A stretch of DNA of 59,834 nt, from positions 1 through 59,834 of the forward strand of contig JAGOQK010000005.1 in NCBI GenBank assembly GCA_017991475.1, in the 5' to 3' direction. A model generated the notes under the pieces. The model saw only the letters and a program-made list of their open reading frames with translations. It searched no databases and was not told the origin of the DNA. Numbering within the stretch: position 1 is the first letter of the stretch; the number at the start of each line of letters is the position of its first letter. This stretch comes from Minisyncoccota bacterium (GTDB lineage: Bacteria > Patescibacteriota > Minisyncoccia > Phycocordibacterales > PALSA-1337). Both the position numbers and the translations under genes were made by a program. Positions 17,511-25,212 of this stretch are shown piece by piece.

Positions 17511-18725
17511 ATGCCCAACATCACCCCTGACATCGAAGCATTTGCACGCATCAAAGTTCTTGGTGTGGGTGGCTCAGGTGGCAACGCGGTCAATCACATG
17601 ATCAGCTCTAAGGTGCGTGGTGTGGACTTCATAGCTATCAACACAGATTCACAGGATCTCCACCGCTCACTCACCAAGAAACGCGTCCACATCGGCAAGA
17701 ACATCACTCGCGGTCTCGGTACCGGCATGAATCCTGATCTCGGCAAGCGCGCTGTCGAGGAGACGCGCGATGAAATTCAAGAAATCGTAAAGGGTGCAGA
17801 TATGGTGTTCGTAACTTGTGGACTCGGTGGTGGTACCGGATCAGGAGCATCTCCGATGGTTGCTCGCGTTGCAAAGGAGCTTGGATGTCTCACTGTTGCT
17901 GTCGTCACCAAGCCATTCTTCTTCGAGGGACGCCAGCGTTCACGCATTGCAGAGACTGCACTTGAAGATCTCCGCAAGGAAGTCGACGCTATCATCGTCA
18001 TACCGAATGATCGCCTCCTTTCTGCTATTCACAAGGAAACAAGCGTCAAAAACGCCTTCGCAATGTGCGATGAGATTCTCCGCCAAGCAGTCGAAGGTAT
18101 TTCAGACCTCATCACCACTCCAGGACTTATCAACATCGACTTCGCGGACATCCGCACCGTCATGGAAAATGCAGGCTCAGCCCTCATGGGTATCGGCTCT
18201 GCTTCAGGCGAGAATCGCGCTATCGAGGCTGCCAAGGCCGCTATCAACTCTCCACTCCTCGATGTATCTATCACTGGATCCAAAGGTGTCCTCTTCTCGA
18301 TCGCGGGTGGCGAGGACCTCACCATGTTCGAAATCCAGGATGCTGCAAAAGTCATCACTGAGTCTATTGATCCAGAAGCCAAGATCATCTTCGGTACGGT
18401 CCGCGATGACAAGCTCAAGAAGAATGAGATCAAGATCACCGTCATCGCTACTGGCTTCCCAGAGTCCAACACTGCTCAATCTCGCCCTGCCGCTGCTCCC
18501 GTATCAGCTGAACCTACAATCGCATCAATCATGAGGAGCGTCGCGGATCGTCCTGAGAAAATAGAAACACCTGCAAAGCCAGAGCGCGGCCGCATCTTCA
18601 ACTCGATGTCCGATATCAAGCGCGATTCTGCTGCCGAAAAGAAGGTCGAAAAGGAAGAAAAGAAGGATGACGATGATGATTGGGGTGCGATACCGGCGTT
18701 CCTCAGGAGATCAAGACTCAAATAA
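17511..18725 (+). CDS. ftsZ: Cell division protein FtsZ
   Basis: 404 aa. Tubulin-like GTPase with GVGGSGGNAVNHM at the N-terminus, the signature GGGTGSG at residues 106-112, and the T7 loop region NIDFADIRTVM. A low-complexity charged linker (about 330-385) leads to the conserved C-terminal peptide WGAIPAFLRR that binds FtsA. It polymerises into the Z ring. TAAACT lies six bases before the ATG, which suggests a leaderless mRNA. The gene is followed by a terminator. Confidence 0.98.
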   Translation: MPNITPDIEAFARIKVLGVGGSGGNAVNHMISSKVRGVDFIAINTDSQDLHRSLTKKRVHIGKNITRGLGTGMNPDLGKRAVEETRDEIQEIVKGADMVFVTCGLGGGTGSGASPMVARVAKELGCLTVAVVTKPFFFEGRQRSRIAETALEDLRKEVDAIIVIPNDRLLSAIHKETSVKNAFAMCDEILRQAVEGISDLITTPGLINIDFADIRTVMENAGSALMGIGSASGENRAIEAAKAAINSPLLDVSITGSKGVLFSIAGGEDLTMFEIQDAAKVITESIDPEAKIIFGTVRDDKLKKNEIKITVIATGFPESNTAQSRPAAAPVSAEPTIASIMRSVADRPEKIETPAKPERGRIFNSMSDIKRDSAAEKKVEKEEKKDDDDDWGAIPAFLRRSRLK

Positions 18726-18735
18726 TCTTAAATTA

Positions 18736-18770
18736 AGCCGAGTTATCACAAATGACTCGGTCTTTTTTTT
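18736..18770 (+). terminator. Terminator of ftsZ
   Basis: CCGAGT / ACTCGG stem with extra inner pairing, followed by a T run of eight. Confidence 0.85.
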
Positions 18771-18774
18771 CTGA

Positions 18775-18780
18775 TATAAT
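18775..18780 (+). promoter_or_regulatory. -10 element of trxB (near-leaderless)
   Basis: TATAAT preceded by TGA, nine bases before the trxB ATG. The T run of the ftsZ terminator overlaps where the -35 would be. Confidence 0.7.
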
Positions 18781-18789
18781 GTCCCAACT

Positions 18790-19731
18790 ATGACTTACGA
18801 TCTCGCAATCATCGGAGGCGGACCAGCTGGAGCTGCCGCAGCCGTCTATGCCGCCCGCAAGCGCCTCAAGACCGTATTTATCACCAAGGATTGGCTCGGC
18901 CAGAGCAACGTCTCTGAAAAGATCGAAAACTGGGTAGGTACTGTTGCTATATCAGGGCTTGACCTATCAGAAAGCCTCAAGAAGCATGCGAGGGCCTATG
19001 CTGATGGAGTTATCGACTTTAAGGAGGGACAGTACGCCACAAAAGTCATTAGTAGTAAGTCGACAGTCGACAGTCAGTCGCAGGTGTTTACTATTACCAC
19101 TGACAAAGGAACTTACGAAGCTCGAACTGTTCTCATAGCTTCAGGTAGCCGCCGCAGGAAGCTCGAAATTCCTGGAGCTGATACCTATGAACACAAGGGA
19201 CTCACCTATTGTGCATCGTGCGATGGGCCGATGTACTCTGACCAAGATGTTGCCGTTATCGGTGGCGGTAATGCGGGCTTCGAAAGTGCTGCTCAACTCC
19301 TCGCGTACTGCAAGAGTGTGACTCTCCTTTCGCGCAGCGAGTACAAGGCCGACCCAGGCACCGTCGAGAAAGTTCTCAGCAATCCCAAGATGAAGGGCGT
19401 CCAGTTCGCAATTCCCAAGGAGATCAAGGGTGACAAGTTCGTCACTTCTCTCGTCTACACTGATACAAAATCGGGTGCAGATGTCGAAATACCAGTCACG
19501 GGCATATTCTCAGAGATTGGTTCACTCCCGAACACCGACTATGCTGCAGGTCTCGTCACAATGGATAAGTTCAACCACGTGATTACTGACGCGCGCACCC
19601 AACGCACATCCGTCGATGGTATCTGGGCCGCAGGCGATTGCACCGACGGTCTCTATCATCAGAACAACATTGCCGCCGGTGATGCGGTAAAAGCACTCGA
19701 GGATATCTATGTGTGGCTCAATGCGAAGTAG
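18790..19731 (+). CDS. trxB: Thioredoxin reductase (NADPH-dependent flavoprotein)
   Basis: 313 aa. FAD-binding GGGPAGAAAA at the N-terminus, redox-active C141-A-S-C144 followed by Asp, NADPH-binding GGGNAGFESA, and the C-terminal FAD motif GIWAAGDCTDG. It passes electrons from NADPH to thioredoxin or glutaredoxin-like partners; the Cys-Pro-Trp-Cys protein at 14.0 kb is a possible partner. Residues about 89-98 (SKSTVDSQSQ) are encoded by a short direct repeat (GTCGACA twice then GTCAGTCG), a likely in-frame insertion in a surface loop. Confidence 0.95.
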   Translation: MTYDLAIIGGGPAGAAAAVYAARKRLKTVFITKDWLGQSNVSEKIENWVGTVAISGLDLSESLKKHARAYADGVIDFKEGQYATKVISSKSTVDSQSQVFTITTDKGTYEARTVLIASGSRRRKLEIPGADTYEHKGLTYCASCDGPMYSDQDVAVIGGGNAGFESAAQLLAYCKSVTLLSRSEYKADPGTVEKVLSNPKMKGVQFAIPKEIKGDKFVTSLVYTDTKSGADVEIPVTGIFSEIGSLPNTDYAAGLVTMDKFNHVITDARTQRTSVDGIWAAGDCTDGLYHQNNIAAGDAVKALEDIYVWLNAK

Positions 19732-19743
19732 GAGTATCCGATA

Positions 19744-20253
19744 CTATTTGCACCTCCCCCACAATCCTACTTCTTGCTCCTTCACCTCTTTTTCTATGTT
19801 CTTAAACTCTTTCTGGTATATATACGACCTGCCATAGGTATATTCACGCGCAAAACCATTCTTGAGCAGATACTCATTCAAGAATATTCCATCTGAGAGA
19901 TACACATACGCCAAATAGCGATCATACTTATCTCTATCTTCCCTATTTGGATTGAGTTTGAGACGCACTTCAGCACCAACCAACAACTTCTTGGTCTCAT
20001 CTGAAGCCTCGTGTCCATAACATTGCTCTGGCTTCCTCGGATCGACCGTCTCGGGAGTATCTATTCCGAGCATGCGCACTGTGATTTGGTGCCATCCAAC
20101 TTTCACCTTGAATGTATCTCCGTCCAAAACGGCTGCAACCTGATAGAGCTCATTCTCGTCGATGCGCACAACCGTTGCCGCATAAGTAACATACGCACAC
20201 ACACTCAACAATCCCACGATGACACATGTCATCGTGATTTTTCTATATTTCAT
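19744..20253 (-). CDS. Secreted or membrane-anchored thermonuclease (SNase family)
   Basis: 169 aa from the ATG at 20251-20253, which places a hydrophobic signal or anchor (ITMTCVIVGLLSVCAYVTYA) at the N-terminus; the longer frame upstream is unlikely. The SNase core shows VLDGDTFKV, VRMLGIDTPE, the catalytic Arg/Glu region and RDKYDRYLAYVYL. It ends in EVGLWGRCK, as in micrococcal nuclease relatives. It should cut DNA and RNA outside the cytoplasm, perhaps to scavenge nucleotides, which matters in an organism with reduced biosynthesis (inference). Confidence 0.92.
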   Translation of the reverse strand: MKYRKITMTCVIVGLLSVCAYVTYAATVVRIDENELYQVAAVLDGDTFKVKVGWHQITVRMLGIDTPETVDPRKPEQCYGHEASDETKKLLVGAEVRLKLNPNREDRDKYDRYLAYVYLSDGIFLNEYLLKNGFAREYTYGRSYIYQKEFKNIEKEVKEQEVGLWGRCK

Positions 20254-20533
20254 CGTAGTTCTCGGTGACTGTTCGCAGGCAGTCGATCCTTCCTTGCATG
20301 AAGTATACCAGATGGTAGTCGTACGACCGAGTAGGCCAAATGTGCTCATTAGGGAATCGCCCTGAAGGGGAATCGCCCGCACCTCTCACCTCGCCAGCTC
20401 GGTTCGGGCTGGGCACCGGCTCGCGGCTTCGCATGCTCGCTCAGCATCGCTCCGCCGTTCGATTCCCTGTCGCACGCGCACATGCGCGTGCTCTATTCAA
20501 TAAAGTACACCTACATAATCAAGCTTAACAAAG
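20254..20533. other. 280-bp spacer with GC-rich repeats
   Basis: It contains GGAATCGCC twice (about 20352-20372), a GC-rich stretch with a T-arm-like GTTCGATTCCC (about 20457-20467) and the near-palindrome GCACGCGCACATGCGCGTGC (20474-20493). No complete tRNA or gene is present. Confidence 0.5.
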
Positions 20534-20605
20534 TAGCCCTACGGGGAATCGAACCCCGATTACCGCCTTGAAAAGGCGATGTCCTAACCGTTAGACGATA
20601 GGGCC
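20534..20605 (-). tRNA. tRNA-Glu (TTC), CCA not encoded
   Basis: Acceptor GGCCCTA/TAGGGCT (one G-T pair), D arm with TCTAACGGTTAGGA, anticodon stem CGCCT with loop TTTTCAA, T arm GGGGTTCGATTCCCC, discriminator A. The bases after it are CTT, so CCA must be added. Confidence 0.95.
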
Positions 20606-20687
20606 ATGGAACTCCGTCATACTACCATTTTTTGAGTTTTTGGCAAAAAATGCTATGGTATATCGGTCCAACCGCGTCCGATACCTT

Positions 20688-20777
20688 GGAGAGGTGGCTG
20701 AGTGGTTGAAGGCACTGGTTTCGAAAACCAGCAGGGGCGAAAGTTCCTCGCGGGTTCAAATCCCGCCCTCTCCGCCA
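20688..20777 (+). tRNA. tRNA-Ser (CGA), CCA encoded
   Basis: Acceptor GGAGAGG/CCTCTCC, long variable arm (CAGGGGCGAAAGTTCCTCG), anticodon loop TTCGAAA giving CGA, discriminator G, genomic CCA at 20775-20777. Confidence 0.96.
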
Positions 20778-21310
20778 TGAATGAACGTAAACAAAAAGCT
20801 GTCATATTATTATTTCTTTTAATTGACATATTTTTTGCTGTATCTTTCTTTTCAGTTAAGGCTGCACTCATTCTGCCTTTTCTGATTAGCCCGCTGGCTT
20901 TCATATTATTTATTTCCTTCTTTCAGAATCCCCAATCGTTTATTCGACAATGGAACAGTTGGTTAGTGTGGGTCATAAAATTTTTGTTCCTTGGTATTGG
21001 AGCATTTATTTTTTCAAAAACAGGATATTTTCCAGTTTTGAATGATTTAATTACAAAAGGTTTTATTCATTCTTACGTCAACGAAATCGGTCAAATTGAA
21101 GGAATACTATTTGTCATATTTGCAACTGTTGCACAAATCGGATTTATCATTGGTATATTATTCAATCTACTTACGCTATGCTTTCCTAATAAATTTGATC
21201 ACAGAGTACCCGATTTTAAAATTTCTTTTTTCAAGGCACTGCTCCTCAGCATACTATTTACGGGTATTTTCTCTATTGGTCTTCTTTACTTAGGTTTCCT
21301 ATTTGAATAA
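20777..21310 (+). CDS. AT-rich polytopic membrane protein starting on the tRNA-Ser CCA
   Basis: 177 aa. The only good start, ATG at 20777-20779 (MNERKQKAVILLF), uses the terminal A of the tRNA CCA as its first base. Five or six hydrophobic helices follow (ILLFLLIDIFFAVSFF, ALILPFLISPLAFILFI, VWVIKFLFLGIGAFIF, FVIFATVAQIGFIIGIL, LLLSILFTGIFSIGLLYL). Base composition is far more AT-rich than the neighbours (TTT, ATT and AAA codons). There is no ribosome binding site, because the tRNA occupies that place. No family recognised. It looks like recently acquired DNA joined at the tRNA 3' end. Confidence 0.72.
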   Translation: MNERKQKAVILLFLLIDIFFAVSFFSVKAALILPFLISPLAFILFISFFQNPQSFIRQWNSWLVWVIKFLFLGIGAFIFSKTGYFPVLNDLITKGFIHSYVNEIGQIEGILFVIFATVAQIGFIIGILFNLLTLCFPNKFDHRVPDFKISFFKALLLSILFTGIFSIGLLYLGFLFE

Positions 21311-21326
21311 CATTAAATTCTTCTCT

Positions 21327-21965
21327 ATGAAAATCACCAAACTCGGCCATTGCTGCCTCCTCATCGAATCTCGAGGTGTACGATTCCTCACCGATCCGGG
21401 CAACTATACTACCGCCCAGAATACACAGAAAGGCATCCACTACATAGTCATCAGTCACGAGCATACTGACCATCTACATGTCGAATCTGTAAAGACCATT
21501 CTCGCTAACAATCCTGATGCGAAGATCATTTGTAATTCTGGCGTCGGAGCAATTCTCGCCAAAGAACATATTCCGTTCACCAAAGTCTCTATTGGTGAAT
21601 CACATGATTGCAACGGCGTGAATGTATCGGCACATGGCACGAAACATGAGACTATCTACAAGTCGTATGAACAGGTTGAGAATACTGGCTACATGTTCGA
21701 TGATAAACTTTTTTATCCGGGTGATGCGTTCCACAAACCTGATGCTCCCGTGGATATTCTCGCTTTTCCTGTCACTGGTCCATGGTGCACAATTGCTAAA
21801 GCAGTCGACTATGTACTTGAAGTGAAGCCTCGTATCGCCTTCCCTGTACATGATGGCAACCTTATCAGGCAGAATGGTATTACGGTTAGATTACCTGGAA
21901 TAGAGCTACCGAAAGCTGAAATCACATTCCTGGCACTTGAGCTCGGAAAAGAGACTGAACTCTAG
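21327..21965 (+). CDS. Metallo-beta-lactamase-fold hydrolase (UlaG/YtnP-like, UPF0173 type)
   Basis: 212 aa from the ATG at 21327 (MKITKLGHCCLLIES). The metal motif ISHEHTDHLH (H-x-H-x-D-H), the later GDAFH and PVHDG histidines and the short length fit the L-ascorbate-6-phosphate-lactonase-like/UPF0173 branch. The substrate is unknown. It is downstream of the AT-rich membrane gene by 16 bases. Confidence 0.88.
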   Translation: MKITKLGHCCLLIESRGVRFLTDPGNYTTAQNTQKGIHYIVISHEHTDHLHVESVKTILANNPDAKIICNSGVGAILAKEHIPFTKVSIGESHDCNGVNVSAHGTKHETIYKSYEQVENTGYMFDDKLFYPGDAFHKPDAPVDILAFPVTGPWCTIAKAVDYVLEVKPRIAFPVHDGNLIRQNGITVRLPGIELPKAEITFLALELGKETEL

Positions 21966-22007
21966 GCGTTCCGTTTCTTGGATTAGCCTGCTAGTATACA
22001 AGATACG

Positions 22008-23066
22008 ATGGGTACCCATTCCCCCATACAGACCCTTTTCACAGCCCTCCTCGTGGTCGCTTTTGGCTGGGGGTCGGGATGGATTGTCCTGAGAGGTATT
22101 GAGTATTTTCAGCCGACAACTATCGCTGTGGAAACCGCGGGACAACAGGCAGCAATCATTCAAAAAGGTTCAGGTGCCCTTGCCGACAACATCGAGCATA
22201 GTACTATCAAGATCATGATCGGCGGCGATATTATGTTCGATCGCGGCATCCGAGCTATAGGTGAGCGTAATGGTTACAGTTCTCTCTTCGATGACTCAGT
22301 GAAAGAACTTTTCAAAGAGGCAGATCTTGTTGTCGCCAACCTTGAGGGCCCCATCACCGACAAACCCTCTAAGACACTCGTCAACGGAAAAACAACGGAT
22401 AGCTTCACCTTCACCTTCCCTCTCGCTGCCACCGAAGCGCTCAAGGATGCCGGTATCACCATGGTTAGTCTCGCCAACAATCATACCGATAATTTCGGGA
22501 GTGATGGATACTACTCGACACAGCGATATCTGAGAGATGCCGGAATTGAGTGGTTCGGCAATCCCTGGAATAGTACCTCCACCAAACTCACTTTGCGCAG
22601 CACCCCGGACTCGGCAGTATCAACTTTCATTGAGCGAGATGGTATCACTATTGCTCTTGTCGGCTATCACGCATTTCAGCTCGGCGTCGATCGTGTGGTC
22701 GACGAGATCAGGCGCGTCTCAGGGCCCAATGTATTCACCATAGTTATGCCTCATTGGGGCGAGGAATACGTCACTACCCCTTCTGCCAAGATGCGTTCGT
22801 ATGCACGAGCATTCATCGCTGCTGGTGCCGATGCGGTCATCGCCGCACATCCACACATCATCGCAGAGCATGAATGGATCAATGGAGCTCCTGTATATTA
22901 CTCTATCGGAAATCTTCTTTTTGATCAGTACTTTTCTCCTGAAGTGAAGCGCGGGCTCATCGTCGAACTCGATATTAGTACCAATGGACACACCGTATCT
23001 CTTGATCGCGTCGGTACACATGACGCTATCACAAAGCCAGGTATCGGCGTCAGTCTTGAAAAATAA
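22008..23066 (+). CDS. CapA-family (PGA_cap) membrane-anchored phosphoesterase-like protein
   Basis: 352 aa. An N-terminal anchor (about 8-30) precedes a calcineurin-like domain: IMIGGDIMFDRG, VANLEGPIT, VSLANNHTDNFG, MPHWGEEYV and AHPHIIAEHEW with PVYYSIGNLLFDQY. This is the CapA/PgsA family linked to poly-gamma-glutamate capsule assembly; in small genomes its substrate is not known. It faces outward. Confidence 0.92.
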   Translation: MGTHSPIQTLFTALLVVAFGWGSGWIVLRGIEYFQPTTIAVETAGQQAAIIQKGSGALADNIEHSTIKIMIGGDIMFDRGIRAIGERNGYSSLFDDSVKELFKEADLVVANLEGPITDKPSKTLVNGKTTDSFTFTFPLAATEALKDAGITMVSLANNHTDNFGSDGYYSTQRYLRDAGIEWFGNPWNSTSTKLTLRSTPDSAVSTFIERDGITIALVGYHAFQLGVDRVVDEIRRVSGPNVFTIVMPHWGEEYVTTPSAKMRSYARAFIAAGADAVIAAHPHIIAEHEWINGAPVYYSIGNLLFDQYFSPEVKRGLIVELDISTNGHTVSLDRVGTHDAITKPGIGVSLEK

Positions 23067-23140
23067 CCGTACTATGCGAGAATGTGGGGGTCATTAATGT
23101 TACTACTGACAACTTATCACTCATAACTTACAGCTTTTCT

Positions 23141-23455
23141 ATGACCAACAGTCTCAAAGATTTCATGCTCTTTATCCGCACCCAAGGTGCTATCGGACTC
23201 GCCGTCGGCTTTATTCTCGGTAAGGCAGTATCAGACGTTGTCGCTTCGATCGTAAACGATCTTATCAATCCGATCATCGGGATTGCTCTCAAAAACTTTG
23301 GCGACCTGTCACTCCTCTCAGTCAAGATTCTTTCTGCAGAGATTACCTATGGTAAATTTATCAGTGTGCTCATCAACCTCATTATAGTTGCTGCAGTTGT
23401 TTATTTCGGCGTGAAGAAGCTCAAGCTTGATCGCTTGGATGCACCAAAGGTTTAG
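23141..23455 (+). CDS. mscL: Large-conductance mechanosensitive channel MscL
   Basis: 104 aa from the ATG at 23141 (MTNSLKDFMLFIRTQG). TM1 (AIGLAVGFILGKAVSDVVASIVNDLI) with the pore glycines and the conserved N-D-x-I-x-P are present, TM2 is FISVLINLIIVAAVVYFGV, and the C-terminal helical bundle is cut short. It releases solutes on osmotic downshock. Confidence 0.95.
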   Translation: MTNSLKDFMLFIRTQGAIGLAVGFILGKAVSDVVASIVNDLINPIIGIALKNFGDLSLLSVKILSAEITYGKFISVLINLIIVAAVVYFGVKKLKLDRLDAPKV

Positions 23456-23513
23456 CTTTGGGAAGATTTGATAGCAAAAAAAGCCTTTAACCAAACCTGG
23501 GTGCTCTCTTATG

Positions 23514-23543
23514 CAACCACTTGACTATTATATCAAGTGGTTG
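23514..23543. promoter_or_regulatory. Operator-like inverted repeat overlapping a promoter
   Basis: Perfect 11-bp arms CAACCACTTGA and TCAAGTGGTTG with an 8-base centre. The left arm holds the -35 (TTGACT) and the right arm ends against the -10. Confidence 0.65.
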
Positions 23544-23549
23544 TAGTAT
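23521..23549 (+). promoter_or_regulatory. Promoter of the 377-aa membrane protein gene
   Basis: TTGACT (23521-23526), 17 bp, TAGTAT (23544-23549). The leader of about 90 nt has a 9-bp hairpin (TCCTTTGAA / TTCGAAGGA, 23565-23588). Confidence 0.75.
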
Positions 23550-23645
23550 TTATTTAGCAAAGGGTCCTTTGAAAACGTGTTCGAAGGATAAGTGGGGGCT
23601 TGAAGTTAACACCCAAGGAGGGGTTACCAACAAAGAAAGGTGTCT

Positions 23646-24779
23646 ATGACACAACAACGTAAGTTCAACATCCATGTACCCAAGTGGGCATGGTTTCTGT
23701 ACGGAATCATCATCACCTGTAGTGTGGTAGCGATTCTGTTCTCAAACAAAGTAGTGGACGTGCTCTTCAAGGCGAAATGGATCGAATCCATCTTCCGGCA
23801 CATCATTACGCCAATCATCATGATTATCGCACTTCTACACATGGTCATGAGTAACCAGGTGTTGGCAGTAACAACCTATGTTCCGGAGATGCGTCTTGGC
23901 GAACCGGAGGCAAGCATCGCTCCACCAGGAGCACCGAGCACGCCCCCAACATCATATCTGTACGACACATCTGCATATCGGCACTCGCCGCTCACGAGCA
24001 CACTCGTCAGCACGAATAATCTTGCCTATGTGCCCTCGACGGAAATCGTCAGCTGGCACACAAATCAGGATGGCACGATATACGTCACCACAAGTGATGG
24101 CAACACACACCCAGTACAAAACCTGAGCCTGTGCGGAGCCATCATCTTTGTGGGCATTCTGGGAACTGCGGTTACCATAGGTGGCTGTAAGCTCGTCCAA
24201 TGCGCAAAAAGGAAGCTATACGGGACAAATGCCCCGTCGACAAATGCTCCCAATCTGCGCATGTTCAACCTGGTGAACGGATCACCAGCAACTCGACAAC
24301 CACTTACGGGCAATTCCCTCGGCGGTTTCAAGTTGAATCTCCCTGAAGGATTCACTCCAAACATCACCAACATGTTTGATAATGACATCGACGTTGCTGA
24401 TGCATCGGAGCTCGGATGGCGGGACTGGCAGGGGAACTTGATCGTTCGCCAGTTTGGTATTACTGTCTGGCCAACAAACGTCATGGTGGGTAACAATCCG
24501 TGTAAAATACAAAGCTCAACGAATATTCTCGATGCCTCGTCGTGGATGACCGAAAGCTTCTCTGTCACTGGTTGGGTCAGCGCCGCATCAGCATTCGCAC
24601 CCTACACCAATGTGCTGACTGTAACATTCGACCAATACGGAGTCGCATTCGCGACTAATTGGTATTCGCTGCAACTGACGAACAACGGTGATTACAACAC
24701 TGTGACTCTCGGGTCCGTGAGTTCGGTACCCCGTCGGACAAGCACTCAACTGTTCTTTCGAGCCGTTATTGAGCAGTAG
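23646..24779 (+). CDS. Membrane-anchored orphan protein with a Verrucomicrobiota-like C-terminal segment
   Basis: 377 aa from the ATG at 23646, with GAAAGG five bases upstream; GTG at 23640 is a possible but worse start. Hydrophobic segments lie at about 15-35, 42-72 and 158-180 (CGAIIFVGILGTAVTIGGC). The region between is Pro/Thr/Ser-rich. The C-terminal 100 residues (KIQSSTNILDASSWMTES... ending QLFFRAVIEQ) match the 'SSTNL..W ... FFRA' pattern seen at the end of many Verrucomicrobiota surface proteins; this is memory of a pattern, not a search. Single-gene unit with a palindromic promoter, structured leader and terminator. Confidence 0.72.
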   Translation: MTQQRKFNIHVPKWAWFLYGIIITCSVVAILFSNKVVDVLFKAKWIESIFRHIITPIIMIIALLHMVMSNQVLAVTTYVPEMRLGEPEASIAPPGAPSTPPTSYLYDTSAYRHSPLTSTLVSTNNLAYVPSTEIVSWHTNQDGTIYVTTSDGNTHPVQNLSLCGAIIFVGILGTAVTIGGCKLVQCAKRKLYGTNAPSTNAPNLRMFNLVNGSPATRQPLTGNSLGGFKLNLPEGFTPNITNMFDNDIDVADASELGWRDWQGNLIVRQFGITVWPTNVMVGNNPCKIQSSTNILDASSWMTESFSVTGWVSAASAFAPYTNVLTVTFDQYGVAFATNWYSLQLTNNGDYNTVTLGSVSSVPRRTSTQLFFRAVIEQ

Positions 24780-24796
24780 GAACAACATCTATACAC

Positions 24797-24828
24797 CCCG
24801 GGCCGCTACCAAGCAGCTCGGGTTTTTT
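24797..24828 (+). terminator. Rho-independent terminator
   Basis: GC-rich imperfect stem (CCCGGGCCGCT / AGCAGCTCGGG) followed by a T run of six. Confidence 0.75.
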
Positions 24829-24904
24829 ATCTCTTTGATATTGATTTTTTCAAGATTTCTGCTATAGTTTTCCTCATAAGCCCTGGTAAAAACTAAAGTT
24901 CTGG

Positions 24905-24970
24905 TCAAAATTTTTCCGTCATTTCATGACGAAAAAGATTTTGATCCGAATTTTGCAAGGACAAAATTCG
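24905..24970. repeat. Two consecutive hairpins upstream of tRNA-Val
   Basis: TCAAAATTTTTCCGTC (24905-24920) pairs imperfectly with 24928-24944. Then CGAATTTTG (24947-24955) and CAAAATTCG (24962-24970) form a perfect 9-bp palindrome ending on the first base of the tRNA. The second palindrome recurs beside tRNA-Thr (39623-39647). Confidence 0.75.
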
Positions 24971-25042
24971 CGCGGTTAGCTCAGTTGGTAGAGCATCCCC
25001 TTGACGTGGGGAGGGTCACAGGTTCGAATCCTGTATCGCGCA
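24970..25042 (+). tRNA. tRNA-Val (GAC), CCA not encoded
   Basis: Acceptor GCGCGGT/ATCGCGC, D arm AGCTCAGTTGGTAGAGC, anticodon loop TTGACGT giving GAC, T arm CAGGTTCGAATCCTG, discriminator A, followed by CAG. Confidence 0.96.
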
Positions 25043-25192
25043 CAGACGAACGAAGTGAGTATGTGGCGATAAGCAACGCACCTTCATGCGTTGCGAAAGG
25101 ATTCGAAAAGGTTGAGCATGTCGCACGGAACGAAGTGAGTACGACGCGAAACCTATACCGTTCCCGTAGGGAAAGAATCCTGTACCGCGCAC
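25026..25192. repeat. Direct repeats of the tRNA-Val 3' end around a short spacer
   Basis: GAATCCTGTATCGCGCAC (25026-25043, end of the tRNA) is repeated at 25175-25192 with one mismatch. Between them GAACGAAGTGAGTA occurs twice (25048-25061 and 25128-25141). Confidence 0.85.
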
Positions 25193-25212
25193 TCGCTCGT
25201 ACGCCTATTCAC

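Noticed and set aside
20352-20530. Second tRNA gene next to tRNA-Glu
   Set aside because: A T-arm-like GTTCGATTCCC is present, but no acceptor stem or anticodon arm can be folded around it.
24985-25212. In-frame N-terminal extension of tsaD by 76 codons
   Set aside because: It reads through tRNA-Val and repeat spacer; TsaD proteins start at the M-I-L-G-I-E-T-S-C motif at 25213.
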